Below, in pieces: positions 42,882 through 52,547 of a stretch of DNA of 64,000 bases. The stretch spans positions 1 to 64,000 of the forward strand of contig NZ_SUKC01000010.1 in the NCBI RefSeq assembly GCF_005047635.1. Reading direction: 5' to 3'. Position 1 is the first letter of the stretch. Each line of letters opens with the position of its first letter. The stretch comes from Arthrobacter sp. CAU 1506. Its GTDB lineage: Bacteria; Actinomycetota; Actinomycetes; Actinomycetales; Micrococcaceae. The notes beneath the pieces are model-generated. The model did no database searches, was not told the DNA's origin, and was given only the letters and a program-made list of their open reading frames with translations. The position numbers were made by a program, and so were the translations under genes.

Positions 42882-44294
42882 CTACCCGAGGTGGTCCACC
42901 AGCTTGCCGGCGATGCCGTTATAGTTGCCCGGCGTCAGGGCCAGCAACCGGGCTTCGGCCTCAGCCGAGAGCCCCAGGCCGGAGACAAACTCCTGCATCC
43001 GCTCGGCATCCACGCGGTGGCCGCGGGTGAGTTCCTTGAGCCGCTCGTACGGGTTCTCCATGCCTTCCACGCCCGCGATGGCCTCGGCGCGCATCACCAT
43101 CTGGATGGCCTCGCCGAGCACCTCCCAGTTCTGGTCCAGGTCGGCGGCCAGCACATCCGCCGGCACGCTCAGCCGGTCCAGGCCCTTGGCCACATTGGAG
43201 ATGGCCAGCAGCGAATGCCCGAAGGCCACGCCGATGTTGCGCTGCGACGAGGAGTCCGTCAGGTCGCGCTGCCAGCGTGAAGTAACCAAGGTGGCAGCCA
43301 GCGTGTCCAGCAGGCCGTTGGAGATTTCCAGGTTGGCTTCGGCATTTTCGAAGCGGATCGGGTTCACCTTGTGCGGCATGGTGGAGGAGCCGGTCGCGCC
43401 TTCTACAGGGATCTGCGCGAAGTAGCCGATGGAAATGTAGCTCCAGATGTCGGTGCAGGCGTTGTGCAGGATGCGGTTGAAGCGGGCCATGTCCGCGTAC
43501 AGCTCGGCCTGCCAGTCGTGCGATTCGATCTGCGTGGTGAGCGGGTTCCAGGTCAGCCCAAGGCCCTCCACGAAGGACCGGGAGACGGCCTGCCAGTCGG
43601 CCGACGGCACCGACGCGTAGTGCGCCGCGTAGGTTCCGGTGGCGCCGTTGATCTTCCCCAGATACTCGGTCTTGGCGATCCGGTCCAGCTGGCGGTTGAG
43701 CCGGTGCGCGATGACCGCCAGCTCCTTGCCCAGGGTGGTCGGGGTGGCGGGCTGGCCGTGGGTGCGGGAGAGCATCGGCACGTCGCGGTGTTCCCGGGAC
43801 ATCGAGGAGAACTGCTCCACCAAGGCACGGGCCGCAGGCAGCCAAACCTGCTCCACGGCTCCCTTGACGCCCACCGCGTAGGAGAGGTTGTTGATGTCCT
43901 CGGAGGTGCAGCCGAAGTGCACCATGGCGGTGAGGTCCTCGATGCCGATCCCGCCGAGCCGGCGGCCGATGAAGTACTCCACGGCCTTCACATCGTGGAC
44001 GGTGACGGCTTCGATCTCCGCCAGCTCGCGCACGGCATTGCCATCGAAGTCGGTGACGATCTTGCGCAGCGCCGCCTGCTGGTCCTCGGTCAGCGGCCCC
44101 GCGCCGGGCAGCACGGACTGGCTGGTCAGGTGGATCAGCCATTCCACCTCAACGTGGACCCGGTCGCGGTTCAGGGCCGCTTCCGAGAGGTAGTCCACCA
44201 GCGGCGCGACCGCGTGGTGGTACCGCCCGTCCAGCGGACCGAGCGCGATAGCGGGGGAGACTTCTGCCAAGGAGACGCGGGGAATTTCAGCCAT
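42882..44294 (-). CDS. purB: Adenylosuccinate lyase (470 aa)
   Basis: Fumarase/aspartase-superfamily enzyme that splits SAICAR and adenylosuccinate in purine synthesis. The superfamily signature GSSTMPHKVNPIRFENAEAN (with catalytic Ser) is intact; TSEDINNLSYAVGVKGAV and MLSRTHGQPATPTTLGKELAVIAHRLNRQ carry other substrate residues. The size and SSQRNIGVAFGHSLLAISN segment are of the E. coli-type PurB. The start at 44294 (MAEIPRVSLAE) is fixed by family comparison; the frame extends upstream with no homology. It stands alone, ahead of the purB terminator. Confidence 0.95.
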   Translation of the reverse strand: MAEIPRVSLAEVSPAIALGPLDGRYHHAVAPLVDYLSEAALNRDRVHVEVEWLIHLTSQSVLPGAGPLTEDQQAALRKIVTDFDGNAVRELAEIEAVTVHDVKAVEYFIGRRLGGIGIEDLTAMVHFGCTSEDINNLSYAVGVKGAVEQVWLPAARALVEQFSSMSREHRDVPMLSRTHGQPATPTTLGKELAVIAHRLNRQLDRIAKTEYLGKINGATGTYAAHYASVPSADWQAVSRSFVEGLGLTWNPLTTQIESHDWQAELYADMARFNRILHNACTDIWSYISIGYFAQIPVEGATGSSTMPHKVNPIRFENAEANLEISNGLLDTLAATLVTSRWQRDLTDSSSQRNIGVAFGHSLLAISNVAKGLDRLSVPADVLAADLDQNWEVLGEAIQMVMRAEAIAGVEGMENPYERLKELTRGHRVDAERMQEFVSGLGLSAEAEARLLALTPGNYNGIAGKLVDHLG

Positions 44295-44452
44295 GGCCCT
44301 TATTCTCCCATGTTCACCGCCGCCGTCTTCTGCGTGACTTCGCCTCCACAACGGTGCTGCACCCGCCGCCGTGCACATCGCCGGATGACCAATGCCGCCG
44401 CGGCTGGCGCAGGGCCTAGCGTCGATGGTGGAGGCGTGAAGGAGGTCTGGTG

Positions 44453-44785
44453 ATGTTTTGGCAAACAACGACGGCGGAGGCCGGGTGGGGCGGGTCGCCA
44501 GGCCCGGGCTGGGGGTCGGCTTCCGGCAGGCTCCTGTCCTGCGAGCAGGAACTGCTGGGTGTGCGCGCCGATCTGGTGGCGTCCGCGCAGGCATGGGTCT
44601 CACCGGCCGGCAAGGCTTTCCGGGAGCGGCTTTACGAGTACCGCACCAAGATGGCTGAGTCAGCGGAATTGCTGCGGTGGGCGGCCGTTGCGCTGGAGGC
44701 CGTGGACGCGGCGATCGATGCTGCAGACGCGGCGGCTGATGTTGCCAAAGCAGCGGAGGCCGCCCTGCACGGCCGAACGCCGTGA
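44453..44785 (+). CDS. Small helical protein, possible WXG100/ESX-like partner (110 aa)
   Basis: After a Gly/Ser/Pro-rich start the protein is almost wholly helical: CEQELLGVRADLVASAQAWVSPAGKAFRERLYEYRTKMAESAELLRWAAVALEAVDAAIDAADAAADVAKAAEAAL. The W-V-S-P-A-G turn in the middle of two helices recalls the WxG motif of WXG100 proteins but is not a match. GGAGG precedes the ATG. The next gene, 36 bp on, encodes a protein with a similar helical N-terminus and a hydrolase domain; together they resemble an ESX-type substrate pair. Inference. Confidence 0.65.
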   Translation: MFWQTTTAEAGWGGSPGPGWGSASGRLLSCEQELLGVRADLVASAQAWVSPAGKAFRERLYEYRTKMAESAELLRWAAVALEAVDAAIDAADAAADVAKAAEAALHGRTP

Positions 44786-44821
44786 CGCCTCTGTCCGCCT
44801 GCGTGTCATCGAGGATGTCCG

Positions 44822-46411
44822 GTGACTGAGACCGAATGGCTGCCCGGCGGGGCCCGGTGGTGGGAAGGCGGGGCCGGGTACCGCAGCTATGACGGCTACC
44901 GGGTGGCCGGCGGCATCGGCGGCATAACGTTTGAATGGCAGGAGTTGGCGTCGGCCGCAACCAGGCTCGAAGCTGCAGTTGCCGCGATCAACGGGCTGTG
45001 GCGGCAGGTTCTGGCCGTGCAGCTGCTGCTGACTGATCCGCGCTGGATGCTGTTGCCGGAGCGAATGGCAGCCGAAGCTGCGGTGCAGGAAGCCGTGAGA
45101 TCCTTGGCCGTCCTGGCCGAGCGCTGCGGAACATTGGCGGCACAGGTCCGGCTGGCCCACGGGGCCTATCGGGCCGCGGAGCAGGCTGCCGCCGGTGGGA
45201 TGCAGGCGGTCGCGTCGGCGTCCTGGTGGTTCACGGTTCCCCTCGGCATGGCCGCCAACGAAGGCCGGCCCACGCTGGCCGGAGGCGAGCGGCTGCTGAA
45301 TCAGGCACCGGCCGCGCTCGCCGGGATGCTGGGTGGCCCGGCGGCGGGCGTACGGCTGAGGGACCGCCGGCATGGCGGCCTGTGGGAAGAGTCCGTGAGC
45401 CGGCACTTCGCGGTCTTGCTGGGCGCGGCGGCCCAGCGCGCCGGTCTGTTGCACGGTTCCCGGATCGAGATCGAGCGGGTAGGCACGGAGGCCGAAGCAG
45501 TCGAACCGGCACCGGCTTCGCTGGCGAAGCTGCTCGAACGGACCGCCATTGCCGCTGACGCCGGCGACGGAACCGTGGAGATCCTTGAGCTGGAGTCCGG
45601 CGGCCAGAAGCGCTGGGTGGTGGCGCTGCCCGGCACGCAGGCAGCGGGCACCGTCCAGCCGACAGAGAATCCGTTCGACGAGTCCGGCATCGCCGAAGCG
45701 GTCACGGCCGGCAGCCCGTTTGTTGCGGACGCCGTGTCGCGGGCACTCCGGGAGGCGGGCGCCGGCGCGGACGATCTAGTGGTGTTGACCGGCTACAGCC
45801 AGGGCGGCATCCATGCCATGAACCTCGCCGCCGATCCGGCTTTCCTGGCCGAGCACAACGTGGGGTTCGTGCTGACCGCCGGATCGCCGGTCGCCGGCAT
45901 CGCGGCCGGCCCCGACATCCGCAGCGTCCACCTGGAGCATGTGCAGGACTGGGTTCCGGGCGCGGACGCCGGTCCCAATCCGGACCGGCGCGAACAGGTC
46001 ACCGTGACGCTGACCGACCATGTGGCGACTCCCGCGGGCGACGGCATCGGGCTGGGGCCCGGCCACGATCTGCAGAACTACGTGCAGGGTGCCCGCCAAC
46101 TTGAAGCGAGTCCTGATCCGTCGGTGCAGGATGCGGCGGCGTATCTGGGCGCAGTGCTCGCCGGCGGTGCGGCCCGGCAGCATCTGTTCTCGCTGCGCCG
46201 CGCCCAGCCGGATGGTGGACAAGCGCCGCGGGCGGGTTCGGTGGTCGGCCGCACAGCCCCGGAGAGGGCCGGTACCGGCGGGCAGAAGGCCCCGGCGGCC
46301 GGCCGCACAGCCCAGGAGAGGGCCGGTACCGGCGGGCAGACGGCCCCGGCGGCCGGCAACACGCCGCAGCAGCGGAGCGGCATGGGTGCGCAGCGGAAGG
46401 CGGGGCCCTGA
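44822..46411 (+). CDS. Alpha/beta-hydrolase with helical N-terminus and repeat tail (529 aa)
   Basis: Residues ~35-130 form a coiled helical region (LASAATRLEAAVAAINGLWRQVL...), like WXG/LXG-type proteins. Residues ~200-440 hold an alpha/beta-hydrolase with LTGYSQGGIHAMNLA (GxSxG nucleophile Ser) and later VEHVQDWVPGADAGPN and GPGHDL (probable Asp and His). The C-terminal ~60 residues consist of an 18-residue repeat encoded by a 54-bp tandem DNA repeat. There is no signal peptide, so export through a type VII-like route is possible but unproven. The substrate is unknown. The GTG start follows GAGG. Confidence 0.8.
   Translation: MTETEWLPGGARWWEGGAGYRSYDGYRVAGGIGGITFEWQELASAATRLEAAVAAINGLWRQVLAVQLLLTDPRWMLLPERMAAEAAVQEAVRSLAVLAERCGTLAAQVRLAHGAYRAAEQAAAGGMQAVASASWWFTVPLGMAANEGRPTLAGGERLLNQAPAALAGMLGGPAAGVRLRDRRHGGLWEESVSRHFAVLLGAAAQRAGLLHGSRIEIERVGTEAEAVEPAPASLAKLLERTAIAADAGDGTVEILELESGGQKRWVVALPGTQAAGTVQPTENPFDESGIAEAVTAGSPFVADAVSRALREAGAGADDLVVLTGYSQGGIHAMNLAADPAFLAEHNVGFVLTAGSPVAGIAAGPDIRSVHLEHVQDWVPGADAGPNPDRREQVTVTLTDHVATPAGDGIGLGPGHDLQNYVQGARQLEASPDPSVQDAAAYLGAVLAGGAARQHLFSLRRAQPDGGQAPRAGSVVGRTAPERAGTGGQKAPAAGRTAQERAGTGGQTAPAAGNTPQQRSGMGAQRKAGP
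46247..46354 (+). repeat. 54-bp tandem repeat in the hydrolase gene
   Basis: Units 46247-46300 and 46301-46354 are identical except for two bases and keep the reading frame, adding 18 residues (GRTAPERAGTGGQKAPAA-like) per copy. A slipped-strand expansion is likely and the copy number may vary between strains. Confidence 0.9.
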
Positions 46412-46412
46412 C

Positions 46413-46814
46413 TTAGCGGCTGCGGGTCAGCGTGCCCGCTACCAGAGACACCACGCTGATGATCAGCGAGCCGAGGATGGCGGTCCAGAAGAACGAATCC
46501 ACGACGAACTCCACCGGGGTGAAGCTGGACAGCCACGCGGTCAGCACCAGCATCAGCGCATTGATCACAATCGTGAACAGCCCCAGCGTCAGGATGGTCA
46601 GGGGAATCGACAGGAAGGAAACGATGGGGCGGATGATCGCGTTGACCAGGCCGAAGATCAGCCCGATCAGCAGGTAGCCCAGCACCGTGCCGATCGTTTC
46701 GTTGCCGACCGCCTCGGCCGCGGCGGACCCATGGATATCCATGCCGGGCAGGATCCAGCTGGCCACCCAGAGTGCCAGCGCGTTGATGATGACCCGCACA
46801 ATGAACTTTCCCAT
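46413..46814 (-). CDS. Phage holin family / YvlD-like membrane protein (133 aa)
   Basis: Four membrane helices of the PF04020 type: MGKFIVRVIINALALWVASWILPGM, GYLLIGLIFGLVNAIIRPIVSFLSIPLTILTLGLFTIVINALMLVLTAW, and SFFWTAILGSLIISVVSLVAG. The name is historical; most are chromosomal proteins of unknown role in the envelope. The start at 46814 is chosen by family fit. It is convergent with the hydrolase gene (one base between stops). Confidence 0.85.
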   Translation of the reverse strand: MGKFIVRVIINALALWVASWILPGMDIHGSAAAEAVGNETIGTVLGYLLIGLIFGLVNAIIRPIVSFLSIPLTILTLGLFTIVINALMLVLTAWLSSFTPVEFVVDSFFWTAILGSLIISVVSLVAGTLTRSR

Positions 46815-46887
46815 GCGTTTATGCTGCCACACCCGCGCCGTCGCCATGCTGAACTTACTGTGCCGGAGCCCACGTATCCTTAAAGGC

Positions 46888-48039
46888 ATGATTTCTCCTG
46901 AGAACCCCATCAAGGAAGCTGCGGTTCAGGCAGCAGGAACGTCGGCCCGGATCCACCCGCGTCCGGTCCTCGACAGGCTGCCTAAGTATGCTGCCGGCAA
47001 ACCGCCGGCTGCGATCGAGGGCCTGCAGTCCTACAAACTGTCCTCCAACGAAAACCCTTTGCCGCCGCTGCCTGCCGTGCTGGAAGCCGTGAACGCGCAG
47101 ACGGACATCATGCGCTACCCCGACCCGCTGTGCACCGCGCTGCGCAACGAACTAAGCCGCTTCCTGGACGTCCCCGCCGACGACATCGTCACCGGCGCAG
47201 GAAGCCTGGGTGCCCTGGTGCAGATCCTGCAGACGTTTGCCGGTCAGCACGAGGACGGCAGCGAAGACGAAGTCGTCTACCCCTGGCGGTCGTTTGAGGC
47301 CTACCCGATCATGGTGGGGCTCTCCGGCGCCCGCAGCGTCCAGATCCCCAACCGGTCCGACGGGACCCACGACCTCGAAGCAATGCTGGACGCCGTGACC
47401 GAGCGGACCAAGGTCATCTTGCTCTGCACCCCGAACAACCCGACGGGCCCGGCCCTGAAGGCAACCGACGTGGAGAACTTCGTCCGCGCCGTGCGGGACG
47501 ACATCATCGTGGTCATCGACGAGGCCTACACCGAGTTCGTCCGGGACCCGGAGGTGGTCGACGGCGTCACGATGTACCGGAAGTACCCGAATGTGGTGGT
47601 GCTCCGCACCTTCTCCAAGGCGCACGGCCTGGCCGGCCTGCGGGTGGGCTATTCCATCTCGCAGCCGCAGATCACTCAGCACCTGCGCGTAGCGGCAACG
47701 CCGTTTGCGGTCTCCAGCCTGGCCGAGCATGCGGCCATTACGTCGCTGCAACACTACGACGAAGTTGTAGAAAGGGTACAAAGCCTGGTCGACGAACGTG
47801 ACCGTGTGGTCGCCGGACTCGCCATGCTGGGGTGGAAGATTCCGCAGACCCAGGGCAACTTCGTCTGGCTGCCGCTGGGCGACCGGGCACAGGAGTTTGC
47901 CGAACTCGCCGGGCGGCAGGCGCTGTCCGTCAGGGCGTTCGCCGGCGACGGGGTCCGGGTCAGTATTGGCGAAGTCGAGGCCAACAGCCGTTTCCTGGCG
48001 CTCTGTGAGAACTATACAAACGGTCCCGGCGTTTCCTGA
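46888..48039 (+). CDS. hisC: Histidinol-phosphate / aromatic-amino-acid aminotransferase (383 aa)
   Basis: PLP enzyme of the HisC/Pat group: YKLSSNENPLPPLPAVLEAV at the start, LLCTPNNPTGPAL and VVIDEAYTEFVRDP in the middle, and FSKAHGLAGLRVGYSIS with the catalytic Lys (SFSKAHGLAGLRVGY pattern). In Actinomycetota several paralogues transaminate aromatic 2-oxo acids rather than histidinol phosphate, and being next to a 2-oxoacid dehydrogenase fits that. AAAGGC precedes the ATG. 148 bp with a large palindrome separate it from the dehydrogenase operon. Confidence 0.88.
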   Translation: MISPENPIKEAAVQAAGTSARIHPRPVLDRLPKYAAGKPPAAIEGLQSYKLSSNENPLPPLPAVLEAVNAQTDIMRYPDPLCTALRNELSRFLDVPADDIVTGAGSLGALVQILQTFAGQHEDGSEDEVVYPWRSFEAYPIMVGLSGARSVQIPNRSDGTHDLEAMLDAVTERTKVILLCTPNNPTGPALKATDVENFVRAVRDDIIVVIDEAYTEFVRDPEVVDGVTMYRKYPNVVVLRTFSKAHGLAGLRVGYSISQPQITQHLRVAATPFAVSSLAEHAAITSLQHYDEVVERVQSLVDERDRVVAGLAMLGWKIPQTQGNFVWLPLGDRAQEFAELAGRQALSVRAFAGDGVRVSIGEVEANSRFLALCENYTNGPGVS

Positions 48040-48098
48040 CGGTAATAACACGGGTCCCCGCCGCGGCTGCCGTTAGGCTAGGACGAGACAAACGACCG

Positions 48099-48140
48099 AT
48101 ATATGCCGGGTCAGGAATGCATTCCCGGCCCGGCATATAT
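48099..48140. promoter_or_regulatory. 42-bp imperfect palindrome upstream of the 2-oxoacid dehydrogenase operon
   Basis: ATATATGCCGGG at 48099-48110 and CCCGGCATATAT at 48129-48140 are exact reverse complements. Between them lies a self-complementary GGAATGCATTCC at 48114-48125 on the same axis, so 36 of 42 bases are symmetric. It lies 48 bp before the E1 alpha start. It may be a regulator site, or an RNA hairpin acting as terminator of hisC or attenuator. Confidence 0.8.
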
Positions 48141-48187
48141 GAACAGCGAAGATCTGCCGGCAGCCGGCGGATCGGCGAGGAGTTCAC

Positions 48188-49369
48188 ATGGGCGCTGAGC
48201 ACTTGCCCGCCTCGGAATTCGATATCGAAGAACTCGAGCAGTCCTTGGTGACCAGCGACCCCGCTGACGCGCCGCCGCTGGTCCAGTTGATGGCGCCCGA
48301 CGGCAGCCTCCGCGAGGACACCAAGTACGGCCACTACGCAGCGCACCTTGACGGCGAGGCGCTGCGTGCCATGTACCGGGACATGGCTCTGGTCCGCCGC
48401 TTCGACCAGGAGGCGACCGCGCTGCAGCGGCAGGGCCAGCTGCTCCTGTGGCCGCCCCTGCTCGGCCAGGAAGCGGCTCAGATCGGTTCGGGCACCGCAC
48501 TACAGGCCCAGGACTACGTGTTCCCGACCTACCGGGAACACGGCGTAGCGCTCACTCGCGGGCTGGAGCTGTCCAAGGTGCTGCGGTTGTTCCGCGGCGT
48601 CAGCAACGGCGGCTGGGACCCGCGGGAAAGCAACTTCCACCTCTACACGCTGGTGCTCGCCGCCCAATCACTGCACGCGGTCGGCTATGCCATGGGTGTC
48701 CAGCGCGACGGCGACGACGCCGTGACGGTCGCCTACTTCGGCGACGGCGCCAGCTCCGAAGGCGATGTCCACGAGTCGATGGTGTTTGCCGCCTCCAACC
48801 AGTCCCCGGTGGTGTTCTTCTGCCAGAACAACCACTGGGCCATCTCCGTCCCCACCGAAGTCCAGTCCCGGATACCGCTGTCCAACCGGGCCAGCGGCTA
48901 CGGTTTCCCGGGCGTCCGGGTGGACGGCAATGATGTGGTGGCAGTCCACGCGGTCACCCGCTGGGCGCTGGAGCGTGCGCGTTCGGGCAAGGGGCCGGTG
49001 CTGATCGAGGCGTTCACGTACCGGATGAGCGCCCACACCACCGCGGACGATCCCACCAAATACCGCGAGCTTGCGGAGGAAGAGAAGTGGCGCGAGCGCG
49101 ATCCGCTGCTGCGGTTGGAACGATACCTGCGCAGCACCAACACCGCCGGGCAGGACTTCTTCGACCAAATCGCCGCAGAGGCGGACAAGCTCGCGGCGAG
49201 TACGCGCGCCGACGTGCTGGCGATGGAGGCCCCGGACTTTGAGGACCACTTCGCCAATGTGTACGCAGAGCCGCACCCGCTGATCCGCGAGGAGCTGGAA
49301 TGGCACCGGCAGTACCAGGCCGGCTTTGCCGAGGAAACCGCCGGACAGGCTGAAGGGGAGGCACGCTGA
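48188..49369 (+). CDS. 2-oxoacid dehydrogenase E1 component, alpha subunit (393 aa)
   Basis: Thiamine-diphosphate subunit that decarboxylates a 2-oxoacid in a pyruvate- or branched-chain-type dehydrogenase complex. The TPP motif GDGASSEGDVHESMVFAASNQSPVVFFCQNN is intact. LRAMYRDMALVRRFDQEATALQRQGQL and HTTADDPTKYRELAEEEKWRERDP are typical. The substrate (pyruvate or branched-chain oxo acid) cannot be settled; the split E1, the separate-E3 layout and the nearby aminotransferase favour the branched-chain (Bkd) type. It overlaps the beta gene (TGATG). Confidence 0.92.
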   Translation: MGAEHLPASEFDIEELEQSLVTSDPADAPPLVQLMAPDGSLREDTKYGHYAAHLDGEALRAMYRDMALVRRFDQEATALQRQGQLLLWPPLLGQEAAQIGSGTALQAQDYVFPTYREHGVALTRGLELSKVLRLFRGVSNGGWDPRESNFHLYTLVLAAQSLHAVGYAMGVQRDGDDAVTVAYFGDGASSEGDVHESMVFAASNQSPVVFFCQNNHWAISVPTEVQSRIPLSNRASGYGFPGVRVDGNDVVAVHAVTRWALERARSGKGPVLIEAFTYRMSAHTTADDPTKYRELAEEEKWRERDPLLRLERYLRSTNTAGQDFFDQIAAEADKLAASTRADVLAMEAPDFEDHFANVYAEPHPLIREELEWHRQYQAGFAEETAGQAEGEAR

Positions 49370-50343
49370 TGGCCACCATGACCATAGCCAAGGCGATCAC
49401 CAGCGGTCTCCGCGCCGTCCTGGCCGACGACCCGAAGACGCTGATCATGGGCGAGGACATCGGCAAGCTCGGGGGTGTCTACCGCGTCACCGAAGGGCTG
49501 CAGGCCGAATTCGGTGCTGACCGGGTGGTTGACACCCCGCTGGCCGAATCGGGCATCCTGGGCACCGCGATCGGATTGAGCTTCCGCGGCTACCGGCCCA
49601 TTTGCGAGATCCAGTTCGACGGGTTCGTCTTCCCGGCGTTCAACCAGATCACCACCCAGCTGGCCAAGATCCGCAGCCGCAGTTCCGGCATGCTCTCCGC
49701 GCCCGTGGTCATCCGTATTCCCTACGGCGGCGGAATCGGATCCATCGAGCACCATTCGGAATCCCCGGAAGCGCTCTTCGCGCACACCGCAGGGCTGCGC
49801 ATCATCACCCCGTCCAACCCGCACGACGCCTACTGGATGACCCAGCAGGCCGTGGCTTGCCAGGACCCGGTGATCATCTTTGAGCCCAAGCGCCGCTACT
49901 GGCTCAAGGGCGAGGTGGACACAGAGTCGGCCGGGCGTGACGCCTTCAGCGCACAGGTGGTCCGCGAGGGCACCGACGTCACCATCGTGGCCTACGGCCC
50001 GCTGGTCCCGGTCGCGCTGGCCGCGGCGGAAGCGGCGCAAGAGGACGGCAACAGTGTGGAGGTGATCGACCTGCGCTCCATCTCGCCGATCGACTTCGAC
50101 ACCGTCACGGCCTCGGTCGAGAAGACTGGCCGGCTGATCGTCACGCACGAGGCGCCGACCTTCGGCGGCATCGGCGGCGAAATCGCTGCCCGGGTGGCCG
50201 AACGCGCCTTCCTGAGCATGGAAGCCCCGGTGCTGCGCGTCGGCGGTTTCCACATGCCCTACCCGTTGGCGAAGGTGGAGGAACAGTACCTGCCGGACAT
50301 CGACCGCCTGCTTGAGGCCCTCGACCGTTCGCTCGCCTACTGA
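49369..50343 (+). CDS. 2-oxoacid dehydrogenase E1 component, beta subunit (324 aa)
   Basis: Transketolase-like subunit that completes the E1 active site. [46 protein letters not shown] and [37 protein letters not shown] are the family blocks; the C-terminal transketolase_C domain runs from [21 protein letters not shown] to [21 protein letters not shown]. It starts at the stop of the alpha gene behind GGGGAGG, so the subunits are coupled. Confidence 0.94.
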   Translation: MATMTIAKAITSGLRAVLADDPKTLIMGEDIGKLGGVYRVTEGLQAEFGADRVVDTPLAESGILGTAIGLSFRGYRPICEIQFDGFVFPAFNQITTQLAKIRSRSSGMLSAPVVIRIPYGGGIGSIEHHSESPEALFAHTAGLRIITPSNPHDAYWMTQQAVACQDPVIIFEPKRRYWLKGEVDTESAGRDAFSAQVVREGTDVTIVAYGPLVPVALAAAEAAQEDGNSVEVIDLRSISPIDFDTVTASVEKTGRLIVTHEAPTFGGIGGEIAARVAERAFLSMEAPVLRVGGFHMPYPLAKVEEQYLPDIDRLLEALDRSLAY

Positions 50344-50356
50344 TATCGGAGATTCC

Positions 50357-51865
50357 ATGTCGAACACGCAGATTTTCAACCTCCCCGATGTCGGCGAGGG
50401 ACTGGTCGAAGCCGAGATCGTGTCCTGGAAGGTCAAGCCCGGCGACACGGTGGCGGTCAACGACGTGATCGTCGAGATCGAAACCGCCAAGTCGCTGGTC
50501 GAGCTGCCCAGCCCGTACGCCGGCGTGGTTTCGGACCTGCTGGTGCCGGAGGGCCAGACGGTAGAGGTCGGCACGCCGATCATCGCCGTCGCCCCCGAAG
50601 GATCCCAGCCCGCGCCCGCCACACCGCAGCCCGCCGCCGGAACGACCGCCGACACATCGGCGCCGGAGCAGCCGGTACCGAATGCCGCCCCCGAGGCCGG
50701 CCCGCTGGTCGGTTCCGGCCCCAAGGCCGATCCGGTCAGGCGCCGGCTGCGGCGCGGCAGCGCCGCTTCAACTGCCGGAACAACGACGGCGGGGCGCGGC
50801 TTCGCGCGCCCGTCCGGCAAGGCGACCGCGCCTGCCGCCATGCATCTGCCCGAACCGCACGGCCAAGCACAGCACGTGCCGCCGGTTCCGACCGACGACG
50901 ACGCTGCCGTTCCCGGTTCGGTCTCCAGCGGACACCGGGGCGAAGCGGTCCAGGCGGCGGTCTCCCGGCTGCTGACGCGGGTGCTGGCCAAGCCCCCGGT
51001 CCGCAAGGCCGCCAAGGATCTGGGCATCAACCTGGCCGACATCACCCCCACCGGCAAGGGCGGCGAGGTGACCAAGCAGGACCTGCTCAGCTACCAGGCC
51101 CAGCGCGAGGCGGAACAAGCGGCCGCCCCCACGTTCTGGGCGCCGCGGAAGGGCCTCCTGGACAACCGGATCGAACGCATTCCGGTCAAGGGCGTGCGCA
51201 AGGCCACCGCCAAGGCGATGGTCGAGTCCGCCTTCAGCGCCCCGCACGTGAGCATCTTCGTGGACGTGGACGCCTCGCGGACCATGGAGTTTGTGCAGCG
51301 GCTGAAGAAGTCCCGCGACTTCGAAGGGATCAAGGTGTCCCCGCTGCTCATCCTGGCCAAGGCGGTCATCTGGGCAGCCGCGCGCAACCCCAGCGTCAAC
51401 GCCAGCTGGGTGGAGGCGGAGTCCGGCGACGAGATCCATGTCAAGCACTTCATGAACCTGGGCATCGCGGCCGCCACGCCGCGCGGCCTGCTGGTCCCGA
51501 ACATCAAGGACGCGCAGGACCTCTCGCTCAAGGAACTCGCGGTCGCGCTCAACGAACTGGCCACCACTGCCCGTGCCGGCAAGACCAAGCCGGCGGACAT
51601 GCAGCACGGCACCCTGTCCATCACCAACATCGGCGCCCTCGGCATCGATATCGGTACGCCGATCATCAACCCGGGCGAAGTCGCAATCGTCGCCTTCGGC
51701 ACCATCCGGCAGAAGCCGTGGGTGGTGTCCGGCGAAGTCATCCCGCGCTGGATCACCACGCTGGGCGGCTCGTTCGATCACCGCGTGGTGGACGGCGACC
51801 TCTCTGCCCGCTTCATGGCGGACGTCGCCGCCATCATGGAAGAACCGGCGCTGCTGCTCGACTGA
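50357..51865 (+). CDS. 2-oxoacid dehydrogenase E2, lipoamide acyltransferase (502 aa)
   Basis: Three domains can be seen: an N-terminal lipoyl domain with [14 protein letters not shown] (lipoylated Lys), an Ala/Pro/Thr linker, a peripheral-subunit-binding domain near 215-255 ([38 protein letters not shown]) and a C-terminal catalytic domain (~280-500) ending in [32 protein letters not shown], with the HxxxDG-type motif (HRVVDGD). Only one lipoyl domain is present. It transfers the acyl group to CoA; the E3 gene is not in this operon. GGAG precedes the ATG. Confidence 0.93.
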   Translation: MSNTQIFNLPDVGEGLVEAEIVSWKVKPGDTVAVNDVIVEIETAKSLVELPSPYAGVVSDLLVPEGQTVEVGTPIIAVAPEGSQPAPATPQPAAGTTADTSAPEQPVPNAAPEAGPLVGSGPKADPVRRRLRRGSAASTAGTTTAGRGFARPSGKATAPAAMHLPEPHGQAQHVPPVPTDDDAAVPGSVSSGHRGEAVQAAVSRLLTRVLAKPPVRKAAKDLGINLADITPTGKGGEVTKQDLLSYQAQREAEQAAAPTFWAPRKGLLDNRIERIPVKGVRKATAKAMVESAFSAPHVSIFVDVDASRTMEFVQRLKKSRDFEGIKVSPLLILAKAVIWAAARNPSVNASWVEAESGDEIHVKHFMNLGIAAATPRGLLVPNIKDAQDLSLKELAVALNELATTARAGKTKPADMQHGTLSITNIGALGIDIGTPIINPGEVAIVAFGTIRQKPWVVSGEVIPRWITTLGGSFDHRVVDGDLSARFMADVAAIMEEPALLLD

Positions 51866-52011
51866 CACCAGGGCTGGCTCCCACGCCCTGACCGGCCCGG
51901 CGCCGTCGACCGGCCCCGGCGCGCGGCGGAGACGTCTTCGCCGCGGCTGGCCGGTGCCCGCCGGCGCCTCGGTTGCTAGGATCACCGTGTGGCGAGGAGG
52001 AGCACCATCAC

Positions 52012-52527
52012 GTGACCAATCCAGCAGGCAAGGCCCAGGCGAGCACCGTCGTCGAACCCGCAGTGACGCCCACGGCGGACCTGTACGACGAACGTGGCGA
52101 CGAGCTGGCCTCGGTGTCGCTCCAGTTCGGCAACTTCGGCGGCAGAGCCGCCTTCAGCGGACCGGTCCGGACCATCAGCTGTTTCCAAGACAACGGGCTG
52201 GTGAAGTCCGTGCTCAACTCGCCGGGGGACGGCGCGGTGCTGGTGGTCGACGGCGGAGGATCCCTGGAGACGGCGCTGATGGGGGACATGATCGCTTCCG
52301 CTGCGGTGGCCAACGGCTGGTCCGGCGTCATCATCAACGGAGCGGTTCGGGACCGCTCAGCCCTGGCACAGCTACCGCTCGGGGTTAAGGCACTCGGCAG
52401 CAACCCGCGCAAAAGCGCCAAACAGAGCCGCGGCGAAACGGACGTCCCGGTCGCGATCGGGGGAGTGGTCTTCCGTCCCGGCGCCACGGTCCACGCCGAT
52501 CTGGACGGAATCCTCGTCGACGGCTGA
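52012..52527 (+). CDS. RraA/4-hydroxy-4-methyl-2-oxoglutarate aldolase family (171 aa)
   Basis: Trimeric RraA-like fold: [36 protein letters not shown], then [42 protein letters not shown], where the divalent-metal/substrate residues (G-x-x-R-D) sit. The family includes the RNase E inhibitor RraA and HMG/oxaloacetate lyases; in Actinomycetota the lyase type is more likely because RNase E regulation is not established there. The GTG start follows GAGGAGGAG. Confidence 0.9.
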   Translation: MTNPAGKAQASTVVEPAVTPTADLYDERGDELASVSLQFGNFGGRAAFSGPVRTISCFQDNGLVKSVLNSPGDGAVLVVDGGGSLETALMGDMIASAAVANGWSGVIINGAVRDRSALAQLPLGVKALGSNPRKSAKQSRGETDVPVAIGGVVFRPGATVHADLDGILVDG

Positions 52528-52547
52528 GCGCACGGTACAGTCGCCCC

